Below, piece by piece: positions 53,169 to 61,657 of a stretch of 64,000 nt of DNA. The stretch covers positions 310,001 to 374,000 of the forward strand of contig CAVPQK010000027.1 in the NCBI GenBank assembly GCA_963707465.1, in the 5' to 3' direction. The translations under genes and the position numbers were made by a program. This DNA is from Bog-159 sp963707465 (GTDB taxonomy: Bacteria > Acidobacteriota > Terriglobia > Bryobacterales > Bryobacteraceae). The stretch's first letter is position 1. Every line of letters starts with the position of its first letter. The notes under the pieces are model-generated. The model was not told the DNA's origin. It saw only the letters and a program-made list of their open reading frames with translations, and did not search any database.

Positions 53169-54284
53169 GGCATTCGGTTTCGTAGCGCGTCCGTTCGCGC
53201 GCAGCGGCGCATCCAGGATCGCCCGCATCCGAGCCAGAAATTGCGCTTCGGAAAACTGTTCCGCCCATCCCTGCAACTCGCGCGGGCGGACCCTTGCTTC
53301 CACGCGCTCGAAGCGGTCCAGCGCCTCCACCAGGTGCGCTTCGTCCGGCTCGTCGAAGAAAACTCCGCCGACCGGATGGGCCGTGGGCACGCTTTCCAAA
53401 GTTCCGCCGCGGCCCAGGGCCACCACCGGCTTGCCGCTGGCCAGCGCCTCCACTGGGGCCATCCCGAAATCTTCCTCGCCGGGCACAATCAGCGCGCGCG
53501 ACCGAGCCAGCAGATCGCGTAAATCGGCGTCCGGGACGCGCCCGCAAAACTCGATACCGGGGGCGGCCATGCGTTTCAGATGCTTGAACTCCGGCCCGTC
53601 GCCCACCACGCGCAGACGCCGGCCCAGCCCCGCGAACGCGCGTACCGCTACATCCACGCGCTTGTAAGCTACCAGTTCGGACACCACCAGGTAGTAGTCT
53701 TCGGGTTCGCGCCAATAGAAGCTCTCCACATCCACCGGCGGATGCACCACTTGCGCATCCCGGCGCCAGGCTCGCTGGATCCGGCGGCGGACATTATCGC
53801 TATTGGCGACGAATTCGTCCACGCGCGCCGCGGAGGCGAAATCCCAAAGCCGCAGATAGCTGCTGACCGGCGCGAATAAGCCGCGCTTCCACGCCGGCAG
53901 CCACTCTTTGGCATAAGCCGGATAAAGGTCCCAGATGTAACGCATGGGGGTGTGGCAGTAACAGATGTGTCTGGCGTCCGACGACGTCAGCACTCCCTTG
54001 GCCGGGCCCGATTCGCTGCTGATCACCAGATCGTACCCGCGCAAATCGAACTGCTCGAGAGCCAGCGGCATCAGCGGCAGCAGGCTTCGATACTGCCGTC
54101 GCAGCGGATTAAGGAAAGACGCGGTGACGTTGTGGCGCCGGATTTCGTCACTGACCGCGCCCGGGTCGTAAAACAGCGTGAAGATATCGGCGTCCGGCAA
54201 AAGCCGGCAGAGAGACTCCAGCACCTTCTCGCCGCCGCGCCAGTTCAACAGCCAATAATGTACGATCGCGGTTCGCATCCCCAT
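53154..54284 (-). CDS. Glycosyltransferase family 4 (mannosyltransferase-like)
   Basis: A 376-residue GT-B enzyme. N-terminal MGMRTAIVHYWLLNWRGGEK, then HICYCHTPMRYIWDLYPAY, the signature of WbaZ/mannosyltransferase-like GT4 proteins. The donor domain has LVVSELVAYKRVDVAVRAF, ALIVPGEEDFGMAPVEALAS and GKPVVALGRGGTLESV. It probably elongates a surface polysaccharide. It diverges from the kinase-receptor operon that starts at 54374, with 90 bases between the starts. Confidence 0.9.
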   Translation of the reverse strand: MGMRTAIVHYWLLNWRGGEKVLESLCRLLPDADIFTLFYDPGAVSDEIRRHNVTASFLNPLRRQYRSLLPLMPLALEQFDLRGYDLVISSESGPAKGVLTSSDARHICYCHTPMRYIWDLYPAYAKEWLPAWKRGLFAPVSSYLRLWDFASAARVDEFVANSDNVRRRIQRAWRRDAQVVHPPVDVESFYWREPEDYYLVVSELVAYKRVDVAVRAFAGLGRRLRVVGDGPEFKHLKRMAAPGIEFCGRVPDADLRDLLARSRALIVPGEEDFGMAPVEALASGKPVVALGRGGTLESVPTAHPVGGVFFDEPDEAHLVEALDRFERVEARVRPRELQGWAEQFSEAQFLARMRAILDAPLRANGRATKPNALVSQ

Positions 54285-54373
54285 TCAGCATAACCGCTCC
54301 GGCCGCCGTCCGAGCATCCGCGGCACATGTTTTTACTCTTCTTACTTATGAGCCTATGCTATTAGTCGAGTAG

Positions 54374-55354
54374 ATGACCGGAGCAAACGCTATCGAGATA
54401 CAAATCAACGATCCACTGCTGTATCGCGCGCCGCTGCCCTACTCGCGCCGCTACTATCCATATGGATTCCCGGTGGACGTGGCCAGCGACGCGCCGGAGG
54501 TGCTGGACGCCGCCCATGAGAGCTTTGGAGCTTACGCGCCTCGTTTCGACCGGCCGCCCCTGCGTCTGCACGTGATGGTCAGCGAGGGAAGCGGCTTGCC
54601 GCCTGCCCCTGTCCTGCGCGGCCAGCGGCACCTGCTCGAATGGGTGTCCGACCGGGATAATTTCGCGGTCATCGACCGCCGCGAGCGCTTCGGGTTTTGC
54701 TGCGTGACCCGCGCCACCATCGCGGACCCGGTCTTCTTCCGCTGGCATTTCCTGGACGCGCAAATTTACATGTTGCTGGAGCTCAATTATTTTACGTCGC
54801 TCCACGCTGCCTGTGTCGCCCGCGAAGGAGCCGGCATATTGCTTTATGGCGAGTCCGGCGTGGGAAAAAGCACGCTGACCTATGCCTGCGCGCGTCAAGG
54901 GTGGACCTACATCTCCGACGACGCCAGCAGCGTGGTTTGGAATGGCGGTCGCACCGTCATTGGCGAATCCCATCGTTTCCGGTTTCGCGCCGAGGCCCCG
55001 GACTTGTTTCCGGAACTGCGCGGCCGCACCGTCGGCCGCGAACTGGATCGCAAACCCACCATCGAAGTGTTTACCGCCGATCTGCCGATTCGCAAAGCCG
55101 CGGACTGCCGTGTGGAACATATTGCCTTCCTGGACCGCCGCCCAGGCATCCGCCCCGGCATCACGCAGATGGGAAAAGACGAGGCTCAGGAGCGTCTGAT
55201 GGCGGATATGCCATCATTCGATCCGGAACTCGATGCGCAGCGTATGCAAGTAGTCGAATCGATAGCCGAAGCCCCGGCCTTCGCATTGCGTTACTCCAAT
55301 TACCAGGAAGCCGTGCTGCTGCTCGAGCAAATCGTGCGTGGAGGTGCGGCATGA
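54374..55354 (+). CDS. HPr-kinase-like protein (HprK fold)
   Basis: A 326-residue protein with an HPr kinase/phosphorylase-like C-terminal domain. Walker A GESGVGKST is at 159-167, preceded by YFTSLHAACVAREGAGILLY, and ISDDASSVVWNGG (180-192) carries the acidic pair of the HprK P-loop neighbourhood. The true HprK signature region after the P-loop is not clearly kept. Such proteins are found next to peptide-maturation genes, where some phosphorylate the product, and there is no PTS nearby. It overlaps the receptor gene by ATGA. Confidence 0.8.
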   Translation: MTGANAIEIQINDPLLYRAPLPYSRRYYPYGFPVDVASDAPEVLDAAHESFGAYAPRFDRPPLRLHVMVSEGSGLPPAPVLRGQRHLLEWVSDRDNFAVIDRRERFGFCCVTRATIADPVFFRWHFLDAQIYMLLELNYFTSLHAACVAREGAGILLYGESGVGKSTLTYACARQGWTYISDDASSVVWNGGRTVIGESHRFRFRAEAPDLFPELRGRTVGRELDRKPTIEVFTADLPIRKAADCRVEHIAFLDRRPGIRPGITQMGKDEAQERLMADMPSFDPELDAQRMQVVESIAEAPAFALRYSNYQEAVLLLEQIVRGGAA

Positions 55355-58300
55355 TGTGGGGCAGGCTCTCAGGCCGCCTCTCATTCCTGGTCTGCCTATC
55401 CGCCGGAGCCGTATTCGGGCAAGTGGCGTCGGCCAGCCTTCTCGGCACTGTGGTGGACGAATCGTCCGCCGTCGCTCCTGGCGTCACCGTCTCGGCGCGC
55501 GAAGAGAGCACCGGGTTTACCCGCGCCACGGTGACCAATTCCGAAGGCAGCTATGCCATCGAGGCGCTGCTCCCCGGCTCCTACACCGTCACCGCCGTGA
55601 AACAGGGCTTCCGCGTCACCACCGCCGAACACGTGCAGTTGACCGTGAGCCAGAAGGCCCTTCTGGACTTGAAGCTGCACCTCGGCGAGACTCGCGAAAG
55701 CGTCACTGCCACCGGCACAGTGTCGCCCGTCCAGACAAACGACGCCTCTACCGGCTATTTGTTCGATTCCAATACCGTCGAGGAGCTACCGCTGGACACG
55801 CGTAATATAGTGGCTCTGGTGACACTCGGCCCCGGCGCCATTCCGCGCCAGTTGGGCGGATTCACGCACGACGTCATCAACGATGTGCAGCAAGGCTCGC
55901 GCGGATCGGTGGCCTTCAATCCGCCCATCAACGGGAGCCGCTCGACCATGAACGCATTCGAGCTGGACGGCGCTTACGATACGGATCGCAATACGTTCGC
56001 CATCGCCGTCTATCCGCCGCTCGAATCGGTGGAGGAACTCCGCGTCCAGACATCTTCCGCGTCCGCGGAGTTTCCCCAAGCCGGCGGCGGCGCCATCGAC
56101 GTGGTGACCCGTTCCGGCAGCCAGCAGTTTCATGGCAGTTTGTTCGAGTATTTGCAAAACGAAGCGCCCGACGCGCGGAATTACTTCGGCGATCCCACCA
56201 TGGCGGCGCCCATGGTGCGCCAGAATCAGTTCGGCGGGTCGCTCGGCGGCCCTCTGCCGCTGGCGAACACTTTCTTCTTCGCCACCTATGAAGGGTTACG
56301 GTCGAAAATCGGCAGCCCCGTACAAAGCCTCGTGCCGCCCGCGCAGTTGCGCGCCGGTAACTTCAACGGCCAGGACATCATTTACGATCCGCTCACCGTC
56401 GACGCAACCGGTGCGCGCGTGCCGTTTCCCAACGATCAGATTCCCGCCACGCGCATCGATCCCATCGCCGCCAGCTTCCTCACCCAGTACGAGCCTCTCC
56501 CGAACCTGAACAATGGCGACGGCAACAACTTCGTCGACGAGACCCCCGACACGAATCGGAATGACTCCTTTTCCACCCGCATCGACCATCAGTTCCGCAA
56601 TCAGAGCCAGTTGAGCGGCCGCTACACCTATAACGGCGAGCAGAATATTATTGCGGGATCTTTTCCGCTGCGGCCCACCGACGAGAAAGTACGCGCGCAG
56701 CAGGCGGCCCTGAGTTACACCTACTCGGGCGCATCCTGGCTGAACGAGGCGCGGTTTTCCTTCACCCGCATGAGCATGTACGACACACCGGAGAGCGCGT
56801 TTCAAACCAACGTGATCCAGCAGCTCGGCGTCGAAGGCCTGACCACCAATCCGGCGAACTACGGGCTGCCCTACTTCCAGTTGGCCGATTATTCCCTCGT
56901 GACTGACGATCCCACCTTGCCGCAAGTGCAGCGCGACAATCTCTGGAATCTCTCCGACAGCGTTTCCTGGACCCGCGGCGCCCACACCATTAAGACCGGC
57001 TTCGATTGGATCCACTTCCAGTTGAATTACCAGCAGAACGAGATGGCCCGCGGATCTTACACGTATACCGGAGCCTTCACCAGCGCCGACGGCACGCCCA
57101 GCCCGACCGGGGACGCCATGGCGGATTTCCTCTTGGGATTCCCGCAAGATACCAGCCGCGACGAAGGCAACACTCAGGCCTATCTGCGGCAGAACAGCTT
57201 CGGTGGATTCGTGCAGGACGATTGGCGGGTCACCCCGCGCCTGACGTTGAACTTTGGCCTGCGCTACGAATATGTCACTCCGTACACCGAAACGCGCGGC
57301 AATCTGCTGAACCTGGTGTACGCGCCCGGACCCGATCCGGCGCCTCCGCAACTGCAGCAGGTCAGCCAGGCAACGGCTCCCGACACGCGCAACTTCGCGC
57401 CGCGCGTGGGACTGGCCTGGCGGCTTCCGCAACTTCCTTTCGACAAGGGCGAGACCGTTTTCCGCGCCGGATATGGCATCTATTACAGCCCCGAGATCGC
57501 GGTGGAGATTTACGATCTGGTGCTCAACGGCATTCTGGTCCAGAACAACGTCACCGACGGCAGCCAGGCGCCCATCCTGACCACCCGCAATGGATTCCCG
57601 CAGACCTCCTCCACGGGATTTCCGACGTACTTCGGCATCGATCCCCACGCGCCTACGCCCTACGTGCAGCAGTGGAACGCCGGATTTCAGCACGAGTTCG
57701 CCGCGCACATCCTGGGCGAGGTTTCCTACGTCGGCAGCAAAGGTACCCACCTGGGGCGCTTCCGGCAGTTCAACACGCCCTTGCAGACAGAAACCGGCGC
57801 GGATCTCTCCCCGCGGCCGGGCGATCTCCAGTCGTTGCGCACCTGGCCCAGCTTGGGTGAAATCATCCAGCGCCAGCACATCGCCAATTCGTCTTACAAC
57901 GCCCTGCAGGTGAAAGCGGAAAAGCGCCTGACCGGGCACGTGTCGGTGCTGTCCAGTTTCGTGTGGTCGAAATCCATCGACGATGCCGACACCGTGATTC
58001 CGGGGTTCTACGATAGCCTGGGCGCGCAGGACGAAAACAACTTGCGGCTGGAGCGCGCGCTGTCGTCGTTCAACGTGGGGCGCCGTATCAGCGGCGGCTA
58101 TGTGATCGGCCTGCCGGCCGTGCGCGCCTTCGGACCGGTGCTGCGCAACTGGCAGTTGACCGGCGATGTCACGTTGCAGGACGGCATGCCCATGAGTGTC
58201 TTCTATTATGCTTTCGACCCCGCCAACACCGGATTGCCCAATCGGCCCAATATCGTGCCTGGAGTCAGCTTGACCCTGCCGCGCAGCCAGCGCACCACCA

Positions 58301-58596
58301 ACGAATTTTTCAATACCGCGGCATTCACCGCGCCCGCGCCTTATACCTTTGGCGATGCCGGAAGGAACATCGTGAACGGTCCGGGCAACAATATCTTCGA
58401 CATGGCTCTGCACCGCCGCTTTGCTATCGCCGAGCATGGCGCGCTGGAGTTCCGCGCGGAAGCGTTCAACATATTCAACCATCCGAATTGGGGAGTGCCC
58501 GGCACCTACGCCGATTTTGGCCCGCCTCTGTTTGGAGGCATTCTGGGCGTCGGCAACCCGCGGCAACTGCAGTTCGCCATCCGGTACGACTTCTAA
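55351..58596 (+). CDS. Oar-like TonB-dependent receptor, second
   Basis: A 1081-residue outer-membrane receptor. A signal peptide (about 1-24) is followed by a carboxypeptidase-regulatory-like domain (SASLLGTVVDESSAVAPGVT ... GSYAIEALLPGSYTVTAVKQ), a plug (VEELPLDTRNIVALVTLGPG) and a barrel ending in the Phe of LQFAIRYDF. It starts ATGATG inside the stop of the kinase gene, and the next gene starts with GTG right after its TAA. The first residues MMWGRLSGRLSF derive from the dispersed repeat. The substrate is unknown; the operon suggests a modified peptide or saccharide. Confidence 0.9.
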   Translation: MMWGRLSGRLSFLVCLSAGAVFGQVASASLLGTVVDESSAVAPGVTVSAREESTGFTRATVTNSEGSYAIEALLPGSYTVTAVKQGFRVTTAEHVQLTVSQKALLDLKLHLGETRESVTATGTVSPVQTNDASTGYLFDSNTVEELPLDTRNIVALVTLGPGAIPRQLGGFTHDVINDVQQGSRGSVAFNPPINGSRSTMNAFELDGAYDTDRNTFAIAVYPPLESVEELRVQTSSASAEFPQAGGGAIDVVTRSGSQQFHGSLFEYLQNEAPDARNYFGDPTMAAPMVRQNQFGGSLGGPLPLANTFFFATYEGLRSKIGSPVQSLVPPAQLRAGNFNGQDIIYDPLTVDATGARVPFPNDQIPATRIDPIAASFLTQYEPLPNLNNGDGNNFVDETPDTNRNDSFSTRIDHQFRNQSQLSGRYTYNGEQNIIAGSFPLRPTDEKVRAQQAALSYTYSGASWLNEARFSFTRMSMYDTPESAFQTNVIQQLGVEGLTTNPANYGLPYFQLADYSLVTDDPTLPQVQRDNLWNLSDSVSWTRGAHTIKTGFDWIHFQLNYQQNEMARGSYTYTGAFTSADGTPSPTGDAMADFLLGFPQDTSRDEGNTQAYLRQNSFGGFVQDDWRVTPRLTLNFGLRYEYVTPYTETRGNLLNLVYAPGPDPAPPQLQQVSQATAPDTRNFAPRVGLAWRLPQLPFDKGETVFRAGYGIYYSPEIAVEIYDLVLNGILVQNNVTDGSQAPILTTRNGFPQTSSTGFPTYFGIDPHAPTPYVQQWNAGFQHEFAAHILGEVSYVGSKGTHLGRFRQFNTPLQTETGADLSPRPGDLQSLRTWPSLGEIIQRQHIANSSYNALQVKAEKRLTGHVSVLSSFVWSKSIDDADTVIPGFYDSLGAQDENNLRLERALSSFNVGRRISGGYVIGLPAVRAFGPVLRNWQLTGDVTLQDGMPMSVFYYAFDPANTGLPNRPNIVPGVSLTLPRSQRTTNEFFNTAAFTAPAPYTFGDAGRNIVNGPGNNIFDMALHRRFAIAEHGALEFRAEAFNIFNHPNWGVPGTYADFGPPLFGGILGVGNPRQLQFAIRYDF
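55355..55383 (+). repeat. Dispersed repeat fragment at the receptor start
   Basis: TGTGGGGCAGGCTCTCAG followed by GCCGCCTCTCA, a shortened copy of the 11839 element lacking its middle. It overlaps the first codons of the receptor gene and forms part of its signal peptide. Confidence 0.65.
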
Positions 58597-60945
58597 GTGA
58601 ATCCCCGGGTTCCCCTAGCGGTGTCCGCACTCCTCGACGCCCTCCAATTCAAGTGGGGCAGGCTCTCAGCCCCGCCCCCGTGGCCCGAAGTCCTAGCCTT
58701 CGCCGATCGCGCCTCCCTGACGCTAATCCTAGGTGCCGTGGCGGACAAAACCCTGCCGGAGGGCGTCCGCGAACGCATAGCCCAAAACCTGTCCGAAAAC
58801 ACGGAACGCCTCCGTCGCACCCACGCCCTTCAGCTTCAAGTAAACGAATGGCTCACCGCCGCCGGCATCCCATACATCTTCCTGAAGGGCACCACGCAAT
58901 CGCCCCACTTCGTTTCGGACCCCCGTTTGCGGGCGCAGTACGATCTGGACCTCTATTGTCCTCCGCAAGACGCGCAGCGCGCCTGGAATCTGCTCATCGC
59001 CCGCGGTTACGAGCCGATCGAAAAGCCCGGCGATCATCCCACCGACCACCTGCCCGCCCTGGTCCGCAAAACGGGATGGGAGTGGCGCGGCGGCAGCCAT
59101 TTCGATCCGGAAATCCCGCTGGCGATTGAAGTCCACCTCCAGTTCTGGGACGAGAGCACCGAGCGCCTGCACGCGCCCGGCGTGGAAGAGTTCTGGACCC
59201 GCCGCATCGGGCCAACTCTGGACCCCGCGGACGCGCTGGCGTACGCTGCGCTGCACCTGTTGCGGCACCTGCTGCGCGGCAGTGCGCGGGCCTGCAATGT
59301 CTACGAAATCGCCTGGTTTCTGGAACACCATGCGGACGACCAGCCATTCTGGAATCGCTGGCGGGATCTGCACGCGCCGGAATTGCGCCGTCTGGAGGCC
59401 GTCGCGTTTCGACTAGCGCAGGCGTGGTTCGGCTGCGCGCTGGGTCCGGTTGCGGAAGACGGAGCAGCCAGGCTGCCCGCCCCCGTCCAGGAATGGTTCG
59501 AGGCGTTCGCGTTTTCCCCACTCGAGGCCCAGTTCCATCCCAACAAAGATGAACTGTGGCTGCACTTGGCCCTCGTCGATTCCACGCGCGACAAATTGGT
59601 GGTAATCCGGCGCCGGCTGCTGCCCCAGCTTCCGGGCCCTGTGGATGCCGTCTGCATTCCGGAGCGGCAGCTCACCTTCAGCCGCCGCCTGCTCAAGTAT
59701 GGCCGGACCGCGCGTTTCCTGGCAGGGCGCGCGGTGTTTCACGCGCGTGCGTTGGCCGCATTGTTCCAAAGCGGCGTCCGCTGGCGGATGCGCGCGAGCG
59801 GCCTGAGCGGCGGCTACTGGCTCTTTCTCGGCGCCAGCTCGTTCTTCGTGCTGGGCATGTTCATCTACGTGCTGCTCTACAACCTGTATCTGCTGGACCT
59901 GGGCTTCCGCGAAGATTTCGTCGGGCAGGTGAATAGCGCCTCGACGGCCGGCATGGTGGCGGCTATTCTGCCCGCAGCCGCGCTGGCCCGCCGTTGGGGT
60001 CTGGGCAAAATGTTGTTGGTATCGTTTGCGTCGGTGGGCGCGATTTCGGTGGCGCGCACGTTGGTCTCCAGCCGCGTGCCGCTGCTGGCGCTGGCCTGCG
60101 CGGGCGGCGCGGCGTTTTCTCTCTACGTGGTTTCGCTCGCGCCGGCCATCGCCCGGTTGACCAGCGAGAAGGCCCGCTCCACGGGCTTCAGTTTCTCGAC
60201 GGCCAGCTCCATCGCGCTCGGCATGTTGGGCAGTTGGCTGGGCGGAAGCCTGCCCGGCTGGCTGGGAGGCAAGCGGCCCGCCATGCTGGCCGGATGTGCG
60301 CTGATGGCGCTGGCCCTGTGGCCCTCGGCGCGGCTGCGCATCGCCCCCGCGCCTGCCGAAGGCGTCAAGCTCTACCCGCGGAATCGTTTCGTGGTGCGAT
60401 TCCTCGTCGTGTGGGCCATCTGGAACCTGGCCACAGGCTCCTTCAATCCGTTCTTCACCACTTTCTTCGCCCGCTTGCATACCCCCGTCACGCGCATCGG
60501 ATTGATCATGTCCGGCTCGCAATTGGCGCAGGTGATGGCGCTCATGCTCGCGCCGTTGATCCTGCGCAAATTGGGTTTGGTCACCGGCACGGCGGCCATG
60601 CTGCTGGCCACCGCACTGGCGCTGGGCGGTCTGGCCGCCGGTCCCACCGGCTGGGCCGCCGCGGCTGTGTTCATGACTTACACATCCTGCCAGTGGATGA
60701 CCGACCCCGGCGTCAACACGCTGCTGATGGATCGCGTGCGCGAGCCGGAGCGCACCGGCGCATCCGCCCTGATGATGCTGGTCTCCTTCGCCGCGCAATT
60801 CGTGGCATCCCTCGCGGGCGGCGCCACCATCGCGCGGTTCGGATACTCCGCCATGCTCGGCTGCGCCGCGGGGCTGGCGGCCGTGGCCGCCGTAGCCTTT
60901 CGCACGTTGCCTCAGGCGCCCACTGTGGCGGATAACTCTCACTGA
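58597..60945 (+). CDS. Nucleotidyltransferase-MFS transporter fusion
   Basis: A 782-residue fusion. Residues about 1-370 form a nucleotidyltransferase (PF14907-type) with FLKGTTQSPHF (95-105), the metal pair YDLDLYC (115-121, Asp116 and Asp118), LAIEVHLQFW and the helical part LAYAALHLLRHLLRG. From about 395 a complete twelve-segment MFS transporter follows (LSGGYWLFLGASSFFVLGMF, IGLIMSGSQLAQVMALMLAP, MTDPGVNTLLMDRVREPERT). GTG 58597 comes directly after the receptor stop. The enzyme could modify a molecule that the transporter then exports or imports. Confidence 0.85.
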   Translation: MNPRVPLAVSALLDALQFKWGRLSAPPPWPEVLAFADRASLTLILGAVADKTLPEGVRERIAQNLSENTERLRRTHALQLQVNEWLTAAGIPYIFLKGTTQSPHFVSDPRLRAQYDLDLYCPPQDAQRAWNLLIARGYEPIEKPGDHPTDHLPALVRKTGWEWRGGSHFDPEIPLAIEVHLQFWDESTERLHAPGVEEFWTRRIGPTLDPADALAYAALHLLRHLLRGSARACNVYEIAWFLEHHADDQPFWNRWRDLHAPELRRLEAVAFRLAQAWFGCALGPVAEDGAARLPAPVQEWFEAFAFSPLEAQFHPNKDELWLHLALVDSTRDKLVVIRRRLLPQLPGPVDAVCIPERQLTFSRRLLKYGRTARFLAGRAVFHARALAALFQSGVRWRMRASGLSGGYWLFLGASSFFVLGMFIYVLLYNLYLLDLGFREDFVGQVNSASTAGMVAAILPAAALARRWGLGKMLLVSFASVGAISVARTLVSSRVPLLALACAGGAAFSLYVVSLAPAIARLTSEKARSTGFSFSTASSIALGMLGSWLGGSLPGWLGGKRPAMLAGCALMALALWPSARLRIAPAPAEGVKLYPRNRFVVRFLVVWAIWNLATGSFNPFFTTFFARLHTPVTRIGLIMSGSQLAQVMALMLAPLILRKLGLVTGTAAMLLATALALGGLAAGPTGWAAAAVFMTYTSCQWMTDPGVNTLLMDRVREPERTGASALMMLVSFAAQFVASLAGGATIARFGYSAMLGCAAGLAAVAAVAFRTLPQAPTVADNSH
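58652..58680 (+). repeat. Dispersed repeat fragment inside the nucleotidyltransferase-MFS gene
   Basis: AGTGGGGCAGGCTCTCAG and CCCCGCCCCCG, read in frame as KWGRLSAPPP near residue 19-28. It is a loop region not shared with the family core, consistent with an insertion. Confidence 0.6.
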
Positions 60946-61009
60946 GAGGCTGAAACCGAACCGCGACAATCACGTCAGAAGCGATTCAGTCTAGAAGGAG
61001 CATAACTCG

Positions 61010-61207
61010 ATGGAACTGTCATGTCGTCCGCTTGCTATCGCGGTAACGCTGTCCCTGTCACTTCTGGGCCCTGGCTGCGCAACTCGGCACGTGGCGTCCG
61101 CCACTATTCCGGCTGGTCCGGGTATAACGGCTACCAGGGCGAAAACCATTCCGGCGGGTCCCAGTGTGGGACCCAACGCCCTGAGGCCCGCCGCAAGGGT
61201 GCCATAG
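61010..61207 (+). CDS. Small exported or lipoprotein-like ORF, possibly frameshifted
   Basis: A 65-residue ORF with a good ribosome-binding site (AGAAGGAG nine bases before the ATG). It begins MELSCRPLAIAVTLSLSLLG and then PGCATRHV, a signal-like start. From about base 61080 the other frame (GWSGYNGYQGENHSGGSQ) has much stronger G/C at third codon positions, which suggests a frameshift or a different true gene. It is not recognised. It may be the last gene of the 54.4-60.9 kb operon, 64 bases after its stop. Confidence 0.35.
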   Translation: MELSCRPLAIAVTLSLSLLGPGCATRHVASATIPAGPGITATRAKTIPAGPSVGPNALRPAARVP

Positions 61208-61335
61208 TGTTTTCATCTCCGCTCGAATCGGGCTGGGGAGCGGTTTTTCCAAACTGGCCCCGCCGCCAGATTTTACAAAGCCTTAACAGCAAAGGAGAAA
61301 CGCGCGCGCGCCGGGCCGCGTTCACCCTTCGAGGG

Positions 61336-61626
61336 ATGAATTCGCAAATCGTGAAAGGCACGCAGCTCTCCACCGCCGTAGGCCAACTCACAGCCCACGC
61401 CCCGGATGAAGTCGAAAGTTGCCTGGCGCTGGCGCGTTCGACACAGACGCTGTCGGCCGCCGGTGAACGCCTCGCCGCCGCGCGCGCAGCGGTAGAGCTA
61501 GTCAAGGCTTATGATAGAGTTCTGGAGCAAATTCGGCTCGTCCCGCTTTCCCTGCCGGAACAGCAGCGCGTGCACGATCGGCTGACGCCCGTAGCGCAGT
61601 TGCTGCGCAAGTACCGGTTCCGTTGA
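61336..61626 (+). CDS. Small helical hypothetical protein
   Basis: A 96-residue ORF starting MNSQIVKGTQLSTAVGQLTA and continuing with CLALARSTQTLSAAGERLAA then RAAVELVKAYDRVLEQI, all amphipathic helix. It ends RLTPVAQLLRKYRFR. Start at ATG 61336 is preceded by GAGGG. No family is recognised; it may be a coiled-coil regulator or a remnant. A part of its 3' region (AAGGCTTATGATAGAGTT, 61504) reappears at 63653. Confidence 0.45.
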   Translation: MNSQIVKGTQLSTAVGQLTAHAPDEVESCLALARSTQTLSAAGERLAAARAAVELVKAYDRVLEQIRLVPLSLPEQQRVHDRLTPVAQLLRKYRFR

Positions 61627-61657
61627 ATGGCGGGCCATCAAACAAGGGGCCCTAAAG

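Noticed and set aside
56296..58566. Minus-strand ORF of about 756 codons
   Set aside because: Antisense to the second receptor, which has a clear barrel and C-terminal Phe.
59413..60969. Minus-strand ORF of about 518 codons
   Set aside because: Antisense to the nucleotidyltransferase-MFS fusion and made of Gln/His/Arg-rich sequence.
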